DNA from: Candidatus Omnitrophota bacterium
GTDB taxonomy: Bacteria; Omnitrophota; Gorgyraeia; Gorgyraeales; Gorgyraeaceae
DNA: 45,622 nt
Direction of reading: 5' to 3'
Assembly: GCA_018819285.1 (NCBI GenBank)
Contig: JAHJQM010000018.1
Coordinates: forward strand, 1-45,622
Notes under the pieces: model-generated
The model's database searches: none
What the model was told of the DNA's origin: nothing
What the model saw: only the letters and a program-made list of their open reading frames with translations
Program-made: the position numbers and the translations under genes
In this document: in pieces, positions 1 to 8,100 of the stretch
Position numbering within the stretch: position 1 is the stretch's first letter
How the letters are laid out: each line of letters starts with the position of its first letter

Positions 1-159
1 TATTTTTTCGCCCCCTATAAAAAAACAGGCTTTGCCTTACATATTCTTTTAATACTTTAAACCTAACTTCACCTATAATTAATAATTTCTTTAACTCTAA
101 ACCCTTAAAGAGGGGTATAGGATGTCCCTTCCCATTCCCGTTCCAGAATGAGAAAATGA
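1..159. other. Start of window without a recognisable gene
   Basis: AT-rich DNA with no convincing reading frame on either strand and no clear signal before the promoter at 160. Confidence 0.5.
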
Positions 160-187
160 TTGACAAATAGTTTATTTGTGGTACACT
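160..187 (+). promoter_or_regulatory. Sigma-70 promoter of the sigma-factor leader
   Basis: TTGACA at 160-165, a 16-base spacer and TACACT at 182-187. The expected start is near 194, which is where the first leader hairpin begins. Confidence 0.7.
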
Positions 188-193
188 AAATAT

Positions 194-262
194 GTAAGCA
201 CAGAGTAGCGCTTACATAAGAGGAGCAACGAGGCGTTCTAGAGAACGCCTTTTTTTATTTTT
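194..262 (+). ncRNA. Nitrogen-type leader N1: upstream hairpin plus intrinsic terminator
   Basis: Hairpin P1 spans 194-215: an 8-bp stem with one A-C mismatch and the six-base loop AGAGTA at 202-207. A near-perfect terminator follows (AGGCGTTCT at 231-239 with its complement at 242-250, then a T-run to 262). A small alternative hairpin (AAC 227-229 with GTT 235-237, loop GAGGC) would compete with the terminator. The layout matches leaders N2 and N3 upstream of amt and glnA. ANTAR-type antitermination is the best family match, but the second loop here has five bases rather than six, so this copy is the weakest for that reading. Confidence 0.5.
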
Positions 263-285
263 GCGCCTTTTTTCAATGGATAATG

Positions 286-332
286 AGGTCCTTTTTTAGC
301 AAAGTAAAGCTAGAAAGGACCTTTTTCTTTTT
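286..332 (+). terminator. Second tandem terminator before the sigma gene
   Basis: A 14-bp hairpin with one bulge (286-300 with 309-322), loop AAAGTAAA, followed by a T-rich tract to 332. It lies directly in front of the ribosome binding site AGGATGG (333-339), so transcripts must read through two terminators to reach the gene. Confidence 0.7.
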
Positions 333-348
333 AGGATGGTGATAAAAT

Positions 349-861
349 ATGGATTTTAGAATATTGCTGGAAAAGATAACACCTGGCCTTAAATATATAG
401 CACGGAAGCACTTGTTTTATAGTCTTTACAGCGAAGAAGACCTTTACCAGGAGATGTGCCTTTATTTATGGCAGCACTACGGAAATGGCCTCCCTATAGG
501 TATAAACGAAGGTTATGTGATTAAGGCATGCGAATTCCATATCAAGAATTTTTTGAGAAAAGGAAGGCCTAAGGTAAAATTCTCCAGTCTGGATGAACTT
601 ATAACCCCCGGAGGATTGACATTAGCCGATATCCTTGAAGACAAGAAAGAAGGTTTTAGCTCAAGAATGGAAAATAAGCTTACTGTTGATGAATTAAAAA
701 ATATAGGTTTAACTGACAGGGAAAAATCAGTGCTTTCTTATCTATTGAAAGGATATACAGTGCGCGAGATAGCAAAGGAAATGGATGTTTCGCATGTCAT
801 GGTCCTTAAGCACAAGAAGAATATAATAAAAAAATGGCATGAAAAAGGTTACCAAAAGTAG
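349..861 (+). CDS. Small sigma-70 family RNA polymerase sigma factor
   Basis: A 170-residue protein with an ECF-like layout. Residues about 10-80 resemble sigma region 2 (SEEDLYQEMCLYLWQ matches the helix that contacts core polymerase), and residues about 112-165 form a region 4 helix-turn-helix (LTDREKSVLSYLLKGYTVREIA). It presumably redirects RNA polymerase to a small promoter set. ATG at 349 is preceded by AGGATGG at suitable spacing. No anti-sigma gene is adjacent. It sits behind two tandem terminators and just upstream of the outer-membrane-protein/amt/glnB operon. Its 3' end contributes to a GGTTACC box that is repeated upstream of glnA. A role in nitrogen regulation is inferred from position only. 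The family call is fairly secure; the target genes are unknown. Confidence 0.75.
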   Translation: MDFRILLEKITPGLKYIARKHLFYSLYSEEDLYQEMCLYLWQHYGNGLPIGINEGYVIKACEFHIKNFLRKGRPKVKFSSLDELITPGGLTLADILEDKKEGFSSRMENKLTVDELKNIGLTDREKSVLSYLLKGYTVREIAKEMDVSHVMVLKHKKNIIKKWHEKGYQK

Positions 862-879
862 TTTGTTTTTACTTAATAT
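847..879 (+). promoter_or_regulatory. Conserved box GGTTACC-N19-TTAATAT upstream of the amt operon
   Basis: GGTTACC at 847-853 and TTAATAT at 873-879 are separated by 19 bases. The same pair with the same spacing occurs upstream of glnA (3338-3370), and the spacer is also similar (AAAAG then TTGTTTTT then AC). It has a promoter-like layout, although the -35 half does not match the housekeeping consensus. It may be recognised by an alternative sigma factor or an activator; this is inference. Confidence 0.4.
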
Positions 880-897
880 GGTTGTAAGTTAGGTAAA

Positions 898-955
898 ACA
901 CAAAGTCGTGTAAGTATACAAAGGCGTTCGTGGACAGCGAGCGCTTTTTTATTTT
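898..955 (+). ncRNA. Nitrogen-type leader N2 upstream of the amt operon
   Basis: P1 is ACAC (898-901) with GTGT (908-911) around the hexaloop AAAGTC. A weak second hairpin at 918-927 closes the hexaloop AAAGGC and overlaps the 5' arm of an intrinsic terminator (GCGTTCG 924-930 with CGAGCGC 938-944, T-run from 945). Both hexaloops have A at position 1 and G at position 4, the signature of ANTAR-protein RNA targets. The second stem has only two firm base pairs, so the antiterminator fold is tentative. Confidence 0.5.
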
Positions 956-971
956 TACAAAGGAGAGCGAT

Positions 972-1718
972 ATGCAAATTTTAAAAGCCATATTTTTACC
1001 TGTTATCTGCTACTTGCTACTTGTTTCCTGCTGTTACGCCACTGCTACTACTCATATCTGGTCGCCTTCCACAGATGTCCAACCTTATAAAAAATGGCAT
1101 GTTACCTCTGATTATTACGTGCCTACGGAAAGCAATTCAAGCGGTACGAGGCCCAACACGATAACTAACTTCGGGCTTACAGTTGGGGTGTTGCCATTTG
1201 AAAAACTTAACGCGGAAGTAGGCTTTGATCATAAATCAGGATATGGGGATTTGGATGATTACCCTTGGTATTTTAATACTAAGGTGGGTATTCCGGAAAA
1301 CGCATATGGTGATTTTTTTCCTGCAATAGCTGTGGGGATATATGATTTAGGTATAAAAGAAAATAAGACAGCTTCCAATGTAGTATACGCGAAAGCAGCG
1401 AAGACATTTTCAGCCGGAAATTTGTCTCTGGGCAGAGTTTCTCTGGGAGCGTTCAGAGGGGATGGGGATTTGCTTGTTCACGGTTCAAAGAAAGATAATG
1501 ATGGCCTACTATTCGCATGGGAAAGATCAATGACCGAGATTTCTGATAGACTCTGGTTATGCGTTGACTACCAGGGTACCAGGTCTTCTTATGGCGCGTG
1601 GAATGCGGGTTTTTCATGGAAATTTGCAGACAATGTTTCAGGCTTATTTGGATATGATTTTTATAATGACAAGGATTTAGCAGATACATATACAGTACAG
1701 TTAGATATTGATTTCTAA
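972..1718 (+). CDS. Predicted outer-membrane beta-barrel protein, first gene of the amt-glnB operon
   Basis: A 248-residue protein starting at ATG 972, which has AGGAG directly upstream; a longer reading back to GTG 930 would run through the terminator. It has a clear signal peptide (MQILKAIFLPVICYLLLVSCCYA). The mature part shows alternating aromatic/hydrophobic strands, many Gly/Asn/Asp turns and a terminal DIDF, all typical of outer-membrane barrels. No characterised family is recognised with certainty. It ends 15 bases before amt and shares its attenuator-type leader, so it is probably co-expressed under nitrogen control. A role as a porin for ammonium or small nitrogen compounds is a guess from context. 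It does not look like the TorF/gcw_chp porins often seen near amt genes. Confidence 0.6.
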   Translation: MQILKAIFLPVICYLLLVSCCYATATTHIWSPSTDVQPYKKWHVTSDYYVPTESNSSGTRPNTITNFGLTVGVLPFEKLNAEVGFDHKSGYGDLDDYPWYFNTKVGIPENAYGDFFPAIAVGIYDLGIKENKTASNVVYAKAAKTFSAGNLSLGRVSLGAFRGDGDLLVHGSKKDNDGLLFAWERSMTEISDRLWLCVDYQGTRSSYGAWNAGFSWKFADNVSGLFGYDFYNDKDLADTYTVQLDIDF

Positions 1719-1733
1719 ATAGAGGGAGGCAAA

Positions 1734-2963
1734 GTGATTAATTCAGGCGATACAGCGTTTGTTCTAATTTCAGCTGCTTTGGTCATGCTTATGACTCCGG
1801 CATTGGCTTTTTTTTATGGAGGCATAGTGAGGCGCAAAAATGTACTTGGAATTCTCATGCAATGTATGGCGATATTGTGTTTAATCAGCATTCAATGGGC
1901 GCTTTTTGGCTATAGTCTTTCATTCGCCCCGGGCAATCCTATTTTGGGAAGCCTTAAATGGGTTGGGTTGAGCGGAGTAGGGTTTGAACCTTATGCTGAT
2001 TATGCGGGGACTATTCCTCATCAGGCATTCATGATATTTCAGGCAATGTTTGCGATTATCACACCTGCGCTTATTATAGGTGCGTTTGCAGAGAGGATGA
2101 AGTTTTCAGGTTTTATGGTTTTTATTCTTTTATGGGCAACTTTTGTTTATGATCCAGTGGCTCATTGGGTCTGGGGAATTGGAGGATGGCTCAGAAATTT
2201 AGGCGCATTGGATTTTGCTGGAGGCACAGTTGTTCATGTAAATGCAGGTATAGCAGCGCTTGTAACCGCGCTATTAATAGGTAAACGAAAAGGCCTGGAC
2301 AATAAACCAGCTCCTCCGCATAACCTGCCTTTTGTTGTATTAGGGGCGGGATTATTGTGGTTTGGATGGTTTGGGTTTAATTCAGGCAGTGCCTTGGCGG
2401 CAAATGGTCTTGCAGTAAACGCTTTTGTGGTTACGAATACAGCAGCTGCAGCTGCAGGTCTCAGCTGGGCAATCCTGGAATGGATGTTTAATGGAAAGCC
2501 TACTATATTCGGAACTGTGACAGGTGCAGTAGCAGGATTAGTTGCAATTACTCCTGCAGCAGGTTTTGTAAGCGTGGTCCCGGCTATAATCATAGGTTTA
2601 TTAGTTAGCGTATTTTGTTATATAGCAGTTGCATATATTAAACCAAAGCTTGGATATGACGATTCTCTAGATGCGTTTGGCGTTCACGGCATTGGAGGTA
2701 TCTGGGGAGCTTTGGCAACTGGCTTATTCGCTTCAAAGACAGTGAATCCGTCTGGCTCAGATGGATTATTTTTCGGTAACCCACATCAATTATATGTGCA
2801 GTTTATAGCGGTGACAGTTACTGTAGCGTATTCTGCGCTAGCCACCTTTATCATATACAAGGTTGTTGACGCAGTAGTAGGCATGCGTGTTTCTGAAAAA
2901 GAAGAGGCAGTGGGCCTTGATCTGAGCCAGCATCACGAAGGCGCGTATACAATGGTGGAGTAA
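1734..2963 (+). CDS. amtB: Ammonium transporter (Amt/MEP/Rh family)
   Basis: A 409-residue polytopic inner-membrane protein with about eleven hydrophobic segments. It conducts ammonium/ammonia into the cell as a trimer. Family hallmarks are visible: the N-terminal [30 protein letters not shown] containing the first pore histidine, and [14 protein letters not shown] containing the second. The start is GTG at 1734 with GAGGGAGG upstream. No cleaved signal peptide precedes the first segment. glnB follows after 14 bases, the common amt-PII pairing in which PII blocks the pore when nitrogen is plentiful. The length is normal for the family. Confidence 0.95.
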   Translation: MINSGDTAFVLISAALVMLMTPALAFFYGGIVRRKNVLGILMQCMAILCLISIQWALFGYSLSFAPGNPILGSLKWVGLSGVGFEPYADYAGTIPHQAFMIFQAMFAIITPALIIGAFAERMKFSGFMVFILLWATFVYDPVAHWVWGIGGWLRNLGALDFAGGTVVHVNAGIAALVTALLIGKRKGLDNKPAPPHNLPFVVLGAGLLWFGWFGFNSGSALAANGLAVNAFVVTNTAAAAAGLSWAILEWMFNGKPTIFGTVTGAVAGLVAITPAAGFVSVVPAIIIGLLVSVFCYIAVAYIKPKLGYDDSLDAFGVHGIGGIWGALATGLFASKTVNPSGSDGLFFGNPHQLYVQFIAVTVTVAYSALATFIIYKVVDAVVGMRVSEKEEAVGLDLSQHHEGAYTMVE

Positions 2964-2977
2964 AAAGGAGGCGTGAC

Positions 2978-3319
2978 ATGAAGCTTATTATAGCTATAAT
3001 TCAACCGAGTAAATTTGTGGATGTAAAAAACGAGCTTTACAAGGTAGAAGTCAATCTGATGACAGTCAGCGAGGTGTTAGGCCACGGAAGGCAAAAAGGT
3101 TTTAGCGAAGTCTACCGCGGAGTAAAAGAAATGGGCAATCTTTTAAAGAAGATACGGCTTGAAATCGCGGTCAATGAAAACTTTGTAGAGCCTACGATTA
3201 AAGCCATTGTTAAAGGCGCAAAAACAGGCGAAACAGGCGATGGCAAAATCTTTATCCTGGATTTACAGGAGTGTGTCAGGATCAGGACAGAGGAGCGCGG
3301 CGGAAACGCAATAGGGTAA
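2978..3319 (+). CDS. glnB: Nitrogen regulatory protein P-II without the uridylylation tyrosine
   Basis: A 113-residue PII protein that senses 2-oxoglutarate, ATP and ADP and gates Amt. Numbering matches E. coli GlnB exactly through the T-loop: Gly37, Gln39, Tyr46 and Lys58 are kept, as are the B-loop ([10 protein letters not shown]) and the C-terminal RIRTEE segment. Position 51, the Tyr uridylylated by GlnD in proteobacteria, is Glu, and position 49, Ser in cyanobacterial PII, is Val. Signalling is therefore probably purely allosteric. It is the last gene of the outer-membrane-protein/amt/glnB operon, with AGGAGG before ATG 2978. A GlnK-type name would be equally fair. Confidence 0.93.
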   Translation: MKLIIAIIQPSKFVDVKNELYKVEVNLMTVSEVLGHGRQKGFSEVYRGVKEMGNLLKKIRLEIAVNENFVEPTIKAIVKGAKTGETGDGKIFILDLQECVRIRTEERGGNAIG

Positions 3320-3337
3320 AAAATATTTTAAAAAGCA

Positions 3338-3370
3338 GGTTACCAAAAGGTCTTGTTTTTTACTTATATA
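3338..3370 (+). promoter_or_regulatory. Conserved box GGTTACC-N19-TTATATA upstream of glnA
   Basis: Second copy of the box seen at 847-879: GGTTACC at 3338-3344, 19 bases, TTATATA at 3364-3370, followed by GGTTGAAAAG. No close match to a sigma-54 -24/-12 site was seen here. Confidence 0.4.
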
Positions 3371-3401
3371 GGTTGAAAAGGCTAGTAGTGTAACCAGGGA
3401 A

Positions 3402-3476
3402 GCACAAAGTTTGTGCAGCGGGCATATTAAAACAAGGGTGTTTTAAAGCCAGGATGGCTTAAAACGCCCTTTTTTA
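3402..3476 (+). ncRNA. Nitrogen-type leader N3 upstream of glnA (candidate ANTAR target)
   Basis: P1 is GCAC (3402-3405) with GTGC (3413-3416) around AAAGTTT. P2 is AAAAC (3429-3433) with GTTTT (3440-3444) around the hexaloop AAGGGT, with A at position 1 and G at 4. P2 shares bases with the 5' arm of a strong terminator (3435-3450 with 3456-3470, T-run after), so P2 and the terminator cannot form together. This two-hairpin, terminator-overlapping layout is the described architecture of ANTAR-protein RNA targets, which in other bacteria precede ammonium and glutamine genes. The P1 loop has seven bases, one more than the consensus. Confidence 0.55.
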
Positions 3477-3501
3477 TTAAAAAATAAGGAGGAAGCGCAA
3501 G

Positions 3502-4833
3502 ATGGCAAAGAAAACAAAGCAGGACATTTTGAAATTAGTAAAGGAGTATGATGTAAAATTTATACGTTTATGGTTTACTGACATGCTGGGGCAGGTTAAG
3601 AGTTTTGCGATTACAGACAAAGAATTAGAAGGAGCCTTAGAAAACGGTATGGGTTTTGACGGTTCTTCCATTACCGGATATCAGGATATAGAGGAGTCTG
3701 ACATGATCGCAATGCCGGATCCAGATACATTTGCAATTCTTCCCTGGCGGCCGTCTGAAAAAGCTGTAGCTAGGATGATATGTAATGTATTGAATCCTGA
3801 TAGGACACAATATGAAGGCGATCCGCGTTATGTGCTAAAAAGAGCGCTTGAAAGAGCGCGTAAAATGGGTTTTGACCATTTTTATTTAGGGCCCGAGCTT
3901 GAATTTTTCTATTTCAAAACAGATACAGCTACAGAGATTCTGGATAAGGGAGGATATTTTGACCTTACGACGCTTGATGGAGCAAGCGACCTGAGAAGAG
4001 AGACTGTATTAGCTCTTGAGAAGATGGGTATAGATGTTGAATACTCCCATCATGAGGTAGCTCCATCGCAGCATGAGGTAGACATGCGGTATAAAGACGC
4101 TCTGGAGATGGCAGATAGCGTAATAACCTATAGAGTTGTTGTAAAGGAGATTGCCAGCAAGTTCGGCGTGTATGCTACTTTTATGCCAAAGCCTATTTTT
4201 GGACAAAACGGATCAGGCATGCATACGCATCAATCTTTATTTAAAGGAACTAAAAATGCATTCTTTGACGCAAAGAGCAAAGATTTCCTTTCAGATACAG
4301 CTTACAGTTATATAGCAGGCCTTTTAAAACATGCAAAGGAAATATGTTCTATATTCGCGCAGACTACAAATTCATACAAAAGATTGGTGCCAGGATATGA
4401 GGCGCCTGTATATGTGGCGTGGAGCCGCAGAAACAGAAGCGCGCTTATCAGAGTCCCGTATTATTATCCGGGCAAGGAGAATGCTACGCGGTGTGAATTT
4501 AGGGCATGTGATCCAGCATGTAATCCATATCTCACATTTGCAGCCATGCTTCAGGCAGGCCTGGAAGGCGTAGAAAAGAAATATAAAGCGCCTAAACCCA
4601 TGGATCAAAATTTATATCATTTAACTGATACTGAAAGAAAAGAAAAAGGTATAGATACTTTGCCAGATAGTCTGGGACATGCTCTATCAATAACAGAAAA
4701 CAGCGAACTTGTGAAAAAGACATTAGGCGACCATATCTTTTCAAGATTTATGGAGATAAAGAAAAAAGAATGGGATGACTACAGGATCCAGGTTCCGCAA
4801 TATGAGCTTGATAAATATCTTTCGGTTATGTAA
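3502..4833 (+). CDS. glnA: Glutamine synthetase, type I
   Basis: A 443-residue enzyme that makes glutamine from glutamate, ammonia and ATP; cytosolic dodecamer in the family. The N-terminal beta-grasp domain holds GMGFDGSSITGY. The catalytic domain carries PELEFF, the GSGMHTHQSL substrate segment, NSYKRLVPGYEAP and CEFRACDPACNPYL. Its length fits the shorter GSI-alpha type without the roughly 25-residue GSI-beta insertion. A Tyr is present in NLYHL, where adenylylated enzymes carry their modified Tyr, but whether it is modified cannot be told. ATG 3502 has AGGAGG upstream. It is transcribed as its own unit behind leader N3 and ends at a strong terminator. Confidence 0.96.
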   Translation: MAKKTKQDILKLVKEYDVKFIRLWFTDMLGQVKSFAITDKELEGALENGMGFDGSSITGYQDIEESDMIAMPDPDTFAILPWRPSEKAVARMICNVLNPDRTQYEGDPRYVLKRALERARKMGFDHFYLGPELEFFYFKTDTATEILDKGGYFDLTTLDGASDLRRETVLALEKMGIDVEYSHHEVAPSQHEVDMRYKDALEMADSVITYRVVVKEIASKFGVYATFMPKPIFGQNGSGMHTHQSLFKGTKNAFFDAKSKDFLSDTAYSYIAGLLKHAKEICSIFAQTTNSYKRLVPGYEAPVYVAWSRRNRSALIRVPYYYPGKENATRCEFRACDPACNPYLTFAAMLQAGLEGVEKKYKAPKPMDQNLYHLTDTERKEKGIDTLPDSLGHALSITENSELVKKTLGDHIFSRFMEIKKKEWDDYRIQVPQYELDKYLSVM

Positions 4834-4846
4834 CTAATTAGATCAA

Positions 4847-4890
4847 CCTGCTGGAAAGCGATTTCCAGCAGGGATCTAAAAATTTTTTAA
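4847..4890 (+). terminator. Terminator after glnA
   Basis: An 11-bp stem (4847-4857 with 4862-4872), loop GCGA, followed by TAAAAATTTTTT. It separates glnA from the next operon. Confidence 0.8.
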
Positions 4891-4919
4891 CAAGATGCAC
4901 AAAATTTAAGCATAAAAAG

Positions 4920-5174
4920 ATGGAAAATAATACTAAAAATAGCACTCATTTAGAAGCATTGTTTAATGAATTAGATGATATGTTTATAAATACCGAAATA
5001 GGCGCTGTGTATAAAATTGTGGTAGAAGCTGTTGAAAGGCCGCTTATTGAAAAAGTGCTGGAAAGGACTTTTGGCAATCAGATAAAGGCTGCCAAAATTT
5101 TAGGTATAAATCGCAACACCTTAAGATCAAAAATTCATAAGTTCGGCATCAAGCCGGAAAAATGGAAGATTTAA
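4920..5174 (+). CDS. Fis-family helix-turn-helix protein
   Basis: An 84-residue protein. Residues about 40-80 (PLIEKVLERTFGNQIKAAKILGINRNTLRSKI) form the Fis/NtrC-type DNA-binding domain; the N-terminal part is short and acidic and has no receiver or AAA+ domain. It probably binds DNA as a dimer. Its stop codon overlaps the gltB start (TAATG), so the two are translationally coupled. That suggests it regulates the gltBD-carAB operon or the nitrogen regulon, as a stand-alone version of an NtrC C-terminus. There is no good ribosome binding site before ATG 4920 (A-rich upstream), so initiation may be weak. Confidence 0.8.
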   Translation: MENNTKNSTHLEALFNELDDMFINTEIGAVYKIVVEAVERPLIEKVLERTFGNQIKAAKILGINRNTLRSKIHKFGIKPEKWKI

Positions 5175-8100
5175 TGGCACACTCTTATTTTCCCAAGAAA
5201 CAAGGGCTTTACGATCCAGGATTTGAACACGATTCCTGCGGGGTGGGGTTTGTCTGTAATATTAAAGGTAAGAAGTCCAATGCTATTGTCAAGCAGGGCA
5301 TTGAGGTTTTACATCGGTTGTCGCACCGCGGGGCAGTTGGGTCAGACCCGAAAACCGGAGATGGCGCAGGTATCATGATCCAGATTCCGCATGAGTTTTT
5401 TAAAAAAGTTGCTACAGCAGAAAAAATTGATTTACCGGGCCAGGGATTATACGGGACAGGATTGATATTTTTGCCTCAGGACGCAAAAGAGAAAGAATTT
5501 TGCAAAGAAGTGTTTGAAAAGATTATAAATGGGCATGGCCAGATTCTACTAGGATGGCGCAGCGTCCCAATAGATGATTCTGATATCGGGAAAAGCGCTA
5601 AGAGCGCAGAACCTATTTTTGAACAGATTTTTATAGCGAGAGATAAAGGCATTAATGATGAATTGGCTTTTGAGAGAAAGCTATATGTTATCAGGAGAGA
5701 AGTAGAAAATATTATACGCGAGTCAGAATTAAATCAGAAGAGATATTTTTATATTACCAATCTTTCGTGCCGCACATTTTCTTATAAAGGTCTTTTGATG
5801 CCGGAACAGCTTGAAGGGTTTTTTAAGGATCTAAAAGATGAGAGTATAAAAAGCGCCTTATGCCTGGTGCATTCGCGTTACTCAACCAATACTTTTCCTA
5901 CATGGGATCTGGCGCAGCCTTTTAGGTTTTTGGCGCATAATGGAGAGATTAATACTATACGTGGAAATATAAATGGGGTGAGAGCGAGAGAGAGACTCTT
6001 GGCGAGCGAGTTATTTGGCACGGATATAGAGAAGTTAAAACCGATTATTGTTGAAGGAGGGAGCGATTCAGCCGCGATCGATAATGTTTTTGAACTCCTG
6101 GTGTTGTCAGGCAGGTCTCTTGAGCACGCAATGATGATGCTTATTCCAGCAGCCTGGGAACATAACAGTTTTATGAGCAAGGAACTCAAAGAATTTTACA
6201 AATATCATGCTTGTTTCATGGAGCCGTGGGATGGCCCAGCTGCAATAGCTTTTACGGACGGGAAGAATATAGGAGCAGTGTTGGATAGAAACGGCCTGAG
6301 GCCGGCCCGCTACATAATAACCAAAAACGATTTTGTGGTAATGGCATCTGAAGTCGGAGTTCTTGATATAGATCCTGGGGATATTAAGGTTTCAGGGAGG
6401 ATCGAGCCAGGCAAGATTCTTTTTATCAATACCGAATTAGGATGCATAGTAGATGACTCCAGGATAAAGGAAAGTGTATCCATGTGTTCTCCATATGCTG
6501 AATGGAATGACCAAAATCTGGTGGATTTAGATAAACTTGTTACTGGCGAAACCAATAATCAAAAATCAGAAGATATTATTTCTAATCTTAAGGCTTTTGG
6601 TTATTCGCGGGAAGATCTTAAACTAATCATAAAACCAATGGCAGAAGACGCTAAAGAACCAGTGGGTTCCATGGGCAATGATACGCCTCATGCGTTTCTT
6701 TCAAAGAAACCCCAGATGCTTTATAGCTATTTCAAGCAGTTATTTGCGCAGGTCACTAATCCAGCCATAGATCCTATAAGGGAAAAACTCGTAATGAGCC
6801 TTGAAAGCTTTATAGGACCTGAGAAAAATATATTAGAAGAGACCCCTGGGCATAGCCACAAGCTCAGGGTAAAAAATCCTATATTAACAGATGACGAATT
6901 GCAGAGCTTGCGTGATATCAGCATAAATAGTTTTAAGACAAAGACTGTGTATACTTTTTTTGACGCGGCAAGCGGCAAGCAGGGTTTTGCCAATGCGCTG
7001 GAAAGGATATGTTTTGAAGCAGAATATGCCATTGAAAAAGGATATTCCTTTATCATATTAAGCGACAGAGGCTCAGGCAGGGATAATGTAGCGCTTCCAG
7101 CTCTTCTGGCAACAAGCGCTATCCACCATTATCTTGTAAAAAAGACCATACGTTCGCAGGTTGCGTTAATAGTCGAAAGCGCAGAACCTAGAGAGGTGCA
7201 TCATATTGCGCTTCTTTTCGGTTATGGGGCTGATTGCGTGAATCCATATTTTGCCTATGAAATAGTAGCGCATTTGATAGCAGAAAAAGAAATCCGCATG
7301 GAATTAAAAAGCGCATTAAAAAATTACAACAAGGCTTTAACAGATGGTATTTTGAAAATACTATCAAAGATGGGAATATCAACGCTCAGAAGTTACCGCG
7401 GAGCCCAGATATTTGAAGCCCTTGGCCTGGATGATGAATTAATTGAAAAATATTTTACAGGTACTGTGTCTAGGATAGGAGGAGTGAGTCTTGAGGGAAT
7501 TACGGATGAAACTATCGAAAAGCACAATGCAGCTTATTGCCAAAGAGGTATAGAAGCGCCTTATTTAACAAGTGGCGGGATTTACCAGTGGAAAAAGGAT
7601 GGAGAATTTCACCTCTGGAATCCCGAGAGCATAGCTAGTTTACAGGATGCAGCGCGTAATAATGATTATGAAAAATATAAAGAATTTGCACAGCTAATCA
7701 ATGACCAGTCAGCAAATCCTGTGACTTTAAGAAGCCTGCTTAAGTTTAAAAAAGTAGAGCCTATCTCTATTGACAAGGTGGAGAGCGTTGAAAATATTAT
7801 GAAGCGTTTTGCCACAGGAGCCATGAGTTTTGGCTCTATTTCAAGGCCAGCGCATGAGACAATTGCTATTGCTATGAATAGAATCGGCGGTAAATCAAAT
7901 ACCGGAGAAGGCGGAGAAGACCCTAATAGATTTATAACGCTTCCAAACGGAGATTCAAGGAGGAGCGCTGTAAAGCAGGTTGCTTCCGGAAGATTCGGAG
8001 TTACTATAAATTATCTTGTTAATGCGGATGAGATACAGATAAAAATTAGCCAGGGGGCAAAGCCAGGTGAAGGGGGCCAGTTGCCGGGACATAAAGTCAG

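Noticed and set aside
194-262. Glutamine riboswitch (glnA or downstream-peptide type) as the identity of the nitrogen leaders
   Set aside because: The conserved core of those riboswitches is not present; only small hairpins and terminators are seen.
930-971. GTG at 930 as the start of the outer-membrane protein
   Set aside because: The extension would run through the terminator hairpin and place a non-secretory segment before a clear signal peptide; ATG 972 has a good ribosome binding site.
2234-2593. 119-residue minus-strand reading frame inside amt
   Set aside because: It is an antisense shadow of a strongly conserved gene, with low-complexity Ala/Pro composition and no signals of its own.
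3338-3370. Sigma-54 promoter upstream of glnA
   Set aside because: No close match to the -24/-12 consensus (TGGCAC, TTGC) at correct spacing.
4891-4912. A fourth nitrogen leader before the Fis-type gene, suggested by GCACAAAATTT
   Set aside because: The hairpin partner and a following terminator are missing; the resemblance to the glnA leader loop is probably chance.
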